Shown: piece after piece, positions 14,259 through 15,651 of the stretch
Position numbering within the stretch: position 1 is the stretch's first letter
How the letters are laid out: each line of letters starts with the position of its first letter
DNA from: an uncultured Collinsella sp.
GTDB taxonomy: Bacteria > Actinomycetota > Coriobacteriia > Coriobacteriales > Coriobacteriaceae
Reading direction: 5' to 3'
NCBI GenBank assembly: GCA_900541665.1
Contig: UQKV01000049.1
Coordinates: 1 to 15,651 of the forward strand
Length of the DNA stretch: 15,651 nucleotides
The notes under the pieces: model-generated
What the model saw: the letters and a program-made list of their open reading frames with translations, nothing else
Databases searched by the model: none
Told to the model about the DNA's origin: nothing
Position numbers and translations under genes: made by a program

Positions 14259-14426
14259 ATGACCGACTACCGCCTCGAGCAAGTGGCGGATTACCTCTGC
14301 ACCATCGAACTTGCCTTGGTCAAGTGCGAGGCCAAGGAGAACGGTGAGACGTACAACAAGTTCTTCGGAGGTATAGGCTCTTTCAAGAGGAACTGGCTCA
14401 AGCAAGCCCGCAGCAAGCGGATATAG
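14259..14426 (+). CDS. Short hypothetical ORF, possibly a gene tail
   Basis: ATG 14259 opens 55 codons ending at TAG 14424-14426, beginning MTDYRLEQVADYLCTIELAL and ending FKRNWLKQARSKRI. Third positions are mostly G or C, as in real genes here, and the composition is balanced (acidic first half, basic end). There is no good ribosome-binding site, and the frame is open further upstream over the antisense of the nucleosidase fragment, so it could be the tail of a lost gene. I do not recognise the family. Confidence 0.3.
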   Translation: MTDYRLEQVADYLCTIELALVKCEAKENGETYNKFFGGIGSFKRNWLKQARSKRI

Positions 14427-14631
14427 CTGGTCTCGCGGTTTCGCAAGGAACGGTCAGTTCTCCTCTGGCGAGGAACCCCGGGCGACGTGCTTCGAGCAGC
14501 GGAAGCTGAAGCGCAAGCAGAAGCAGCGCGGGCAATGATCGGTGCCGACATGGGCCCAAACGTGAACAGTGCTACGTCCCCTGTTCACGGGGCGCGAAAC
14601 CGCAAAGGTTGCACAGAGGTTGCAAAATAAG
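14427..14631 (+). other. Unassigned stretch between short ORF and terminator
   Basis: The frame of the preceding 55-codon ORF continues open through this stretch to TAA at 14628-14630. It includes an alanine/glutamate-rich segment (AAEAEAQAEAARAM) that could be a helical tail, but I see no recognisable domain and no start signal. AGGTTGCA is directly repeated (14606-14613 and 14617-14624). It is probably residue of deleted genes. Confidence 0.25.
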
Positions 14632-14665
14632 AAGCCCCCGACCTGTTTTCGCAGGCCAGAGGCTT
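14632..14665 (-). terminator. Minus-strand terminator with strand-specific wobble pairs
   Basis: Read as minus-strand RNA, AAGCCUCUGGCCUG pairs along all 14 positions with CAGGUCGGGGGCUU, using three G-U wobbles, and is followed by CUUAUUUU. Read as plus-strand RNA the same positions become A-C mismatches, so the structure is built for minus-strand transcripts. It lies 18 nt beyond the IEWE-stop stub at 14684. Confidence 0.7.
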
Positions 14666-14683
14666 GAAATCAACGAATATCGT

Positions 14684-14700
14684 TTACTCCCACTCGATGG
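14684..14700 (-). repeat. guaA-3'-end-like stub, second copy of the IEWE-stop sequence
   Basis: The minus strand reads GCC ATC GAG TGG GAG TAA (AIEWE-stop), closely matching the site at 3682-3698 (TTACTCCCACTC, then A or G, then ATG, on the plus strand). IEWE-stop is the conserved end of GMP synthase (GuaA), and the guaA 3' end is a known integration target for genomic islands. An in-frame TGA lies only about 10 codons upstream, so no GuaA body is present. This is best explained as an attachment-site half left by integration or excision. Confidence 0.45.
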
Positions 14701-14801
14701 CGTCGGTTCTGCCGTCCCGTCACTCCAGTTACACCCAGTTTTCGGCATCGACACGGAACGCGTGCCGCCGAATGACGCGATGTCGCGTTTCGTCGGCTTC
14801 G

Positions 14802-14870
14802 GGGACAAAAGCTGGGACAACCTCAAAAACTTTTTTCAAACTCAGGGCTTTGAGTTTTTGTTTTTGTCCC
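14802..14870 (+). other. Long A/T-rich stem-loop upstream of the Abi gene
   Basis: GGGACAAAA (14802-14810) is complementary to TTTTGTCCC (14862-14870). Inside, AAACTCA (14838-14844) pairs with TGAGTTT (14851-14857) around GGGCTT, and CAAAAAC (14824-14830) can pair with GTTTTTG (14860-14866). GGGACAA also recurs at 14814-14820, allowing an alternative outer pairing. The T-rich 3' arm is terminator-like on the plus strand. It may be a terminator or a folded part of a non-coding RNA. Confidence 0.5.
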
Positions 14871-14948
14871 AAAGTGCGCGGCGGGTCGCCTTTGGAGGCT
14901 CGATGGCGCCGAAAACGCCCGTTTTGAAACTCAACCGCCCTTTTGCCC

Positions 14949-15068
14949 GCAAGCCGCCAGCTGCAATCGCAAGTGAATTAACGCGGGTGGCTTGCGCGCC
15001 ATTTGCAAAACCCCAGGTCGCAGGTCTTCGCCATTCGTGAACAAAGTGAGTAGTCTCAGGTGGCTTGC
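14949..15068 (+). repeat. Short inverted and direct repeats in the Abi upstream region
   Basis: GCAAGCCGCC (14949-14958) pairs, with one G-U wobble, with GGTGGCTTGC at 14986-14995. The latter decamer occurs again as an exact direct repeat at 15059-15068. The region 14701-15153 has no convincing gene on either strand, so these repeats and the 14802-14870 stem-loop are its main content. A TAGAAT hexamer at 15116-15121 could be a -10 box for the following gene, and AGAAT-AGG-ATTCT around it is a small inverted repeat. Confidence 0.45.
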
Positions 15069-15153
15069 TTATGAGTTGGCGAACGGGCCTTCAGGATTCA
15101 GGGCAAACATGCTGGTAGAATAGGATTCTCAAATCAATGACAGGAGACCGAGC

Positions 15154-15651
15154 ATGGCCGAACCCCACGATAGGAAGCCGATCCTCACGATCGAGCAGCA
15201 GATAGAGCACCTCAAGCAGAAGGGCGTAGCCTTCGAACTGTGTTCCGAGGAAGAGGCCTCGGACTACCTGCGCGACAAGTGCAACTTCTTCAAGCTCGCA
15301 TCCTACCGCAAACTCTTCTCGAAATACGAGGGAGGCCCGCGCGACGGCCGCTACGTAGACCTCGACTTCGGCCAGCTGCGCCTGCTCGCGGCGCTCGACC
15401 AGGAGCTGCGCCACGCCCTGCTCGGCATGACGCTCGACATCGAGCATTTCCAGAAGGTGACACTGCTTCGCGAGATGGAGGACCGTGGAGAGGACGGCTA
15501 CGCCATCGTGGCCGACTACATGGCATCGCTTACCACTGCAAACAGGGAGTACCGCCTGCGCGAGCTCAAGATGAGCGGCCGCAGCCCCTACAGCTCGAGC
15601 CTCTACGCGAAGTACTCCGGCGACATGCCTGCCTGGGCCTTCCTTGAGCTC
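15154..15651 (+). CDS. Abi_2-family (AbiD/AbiF-like) abortive infection protein, 5' part
   Basis: The frame runs open from ATG 15154 to the window edge (166 codons, no stop), so the gene is partial. AGGAG lies 8 nt upstream. KPILTIEQQIEHLKQKGVAF at the start, DYLRDKCNFFKLASYRKLF, then DFGQLRLLAALDQELRHALL, HFQKVTLLREME and the DMPAWAFLEL block follow the layout of Abi_2 (Abi-like) proteins, which run to about 300 residues or more. These proteins act in phage defence, usually as RNases through a C-terminal R-x(4-6)-H HEPN motif; that part lies beyond the window. Codon use matches the high-GC backbone, so it is not a recent low-GC import. No antitoxin gene is seen upstream. Confidence 0.8.
   Translation, partial: MAEPHDRKPILTIEQQIEHLKQKGVAFELCSEEEASDYLRDKCNFFKLASYRKLFSKYEGGPRDGRYVDLDFGQLRLLAALDQELRHALLGMTLDIEHFQKVTLLREMEDRGEDGYAIVADYMASLTTANREYRLRELKMSGRSPYSSSLYAKYSGDMPAWAFLEL

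Noticed and set aside
13273..14262. Plus-strand open frame opposite the regulator's N-terminus
   Set aside because: Shadow of the regulator's codons extended into the gene-remnant region, with no family resemblance.
3682..14700. One 11-kb mobile element bounded by the two IEWE-stop repeats
   Set aside because: No integrase, relaxase or replication gene lies inside, base composition changes within it, and the interior holds a normal-looking sugar operon with its own terminator. The repeats are more likely separate recombination scars.
14802..15068. CRISPR array
   Set aside because: The repeats are only 7 to 10 nt, too few and unevenly spaced; no spacer-repeat periodicity and no cas genes.

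Overview
The window looks like an accessory stretch of a high-GC gut or oral actinobacterium of the Coriobacteriia type (Collinsella/Olsenella-like). This is inferred from a GC-rich backbone with strong G/C third-codon preference, combined with Firmicutes-style sugar machinery (mannose-family PTS and a LevR-type regulator) and several imported low-GC pieces. No taxonomic marker gene is present, so the assignment is tentative.

Layout. (1) 1-3363: an IS200/IS605-like end reading off the left edge abuts the 3' half of a beta-class DNA methyltransferase, followed by a large fused nuclease/N6-methyltransferase (restriction-modification) gene of lower GC. (2) 3364-3919: a non-coding gap with a minus-strand gene-tail remnant ending in IEWE-stop and a minus-strand terminator. 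(3) 3920-5925: a tight plus-strand run of small-molecule methyltransferases, decaying in places. One methyltransferase is cut and joined to the tail of a membrane protein, and a hydrolase-like gene is cut after about 34 codons. (4) 5911-6329: the left end of an IS200-type element, with a ribosome-binding-site-masking hairpin and the first codons of tnpA, joined to the 3' end of a degV-like gene. (5) 6364-13941: a seven-gene minus-strand sugar cluster closed by a strong terminator. (6) 13942-15153: a gene graveyard with an MTA/SAH-nucleosidase fragment, an unassigned short ORF, a second IEWE-stop stub with its own minus-strand terminator, and a structured, repeat-bearing intergenic region. (7) 15154 to the end: the first 166 codons of an Abi_2-family (AbiD/AbiF-like) abortive-infection gene.

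The best-preserved system is the sugar cluster. In transcription order it encodes a LevR-type regulator, PTS IIB, IIC, IID and IIA of the mannose/fructose family, a DUF2961/GH172 protein and a ROK fructokinase. GH172 founding members act on alpha-fructofuranosyl linkages (difructose dianhydride I) or on arabinofuranosides. A fructokinase next door makes a caramel-type or fructan-derived disaccharide the most attractive substrate guess. The regulator keeps the PTS-sensing domains of LevR, but its AAA+ domain lacks both the sigma-54-contacting GAFTGA loop and the Walker B acidic residues. It may therefore control transcription without sigma-54, which is the most unusual observation here. The flanks carry defence genes and scars of repeated insertion and deletion.
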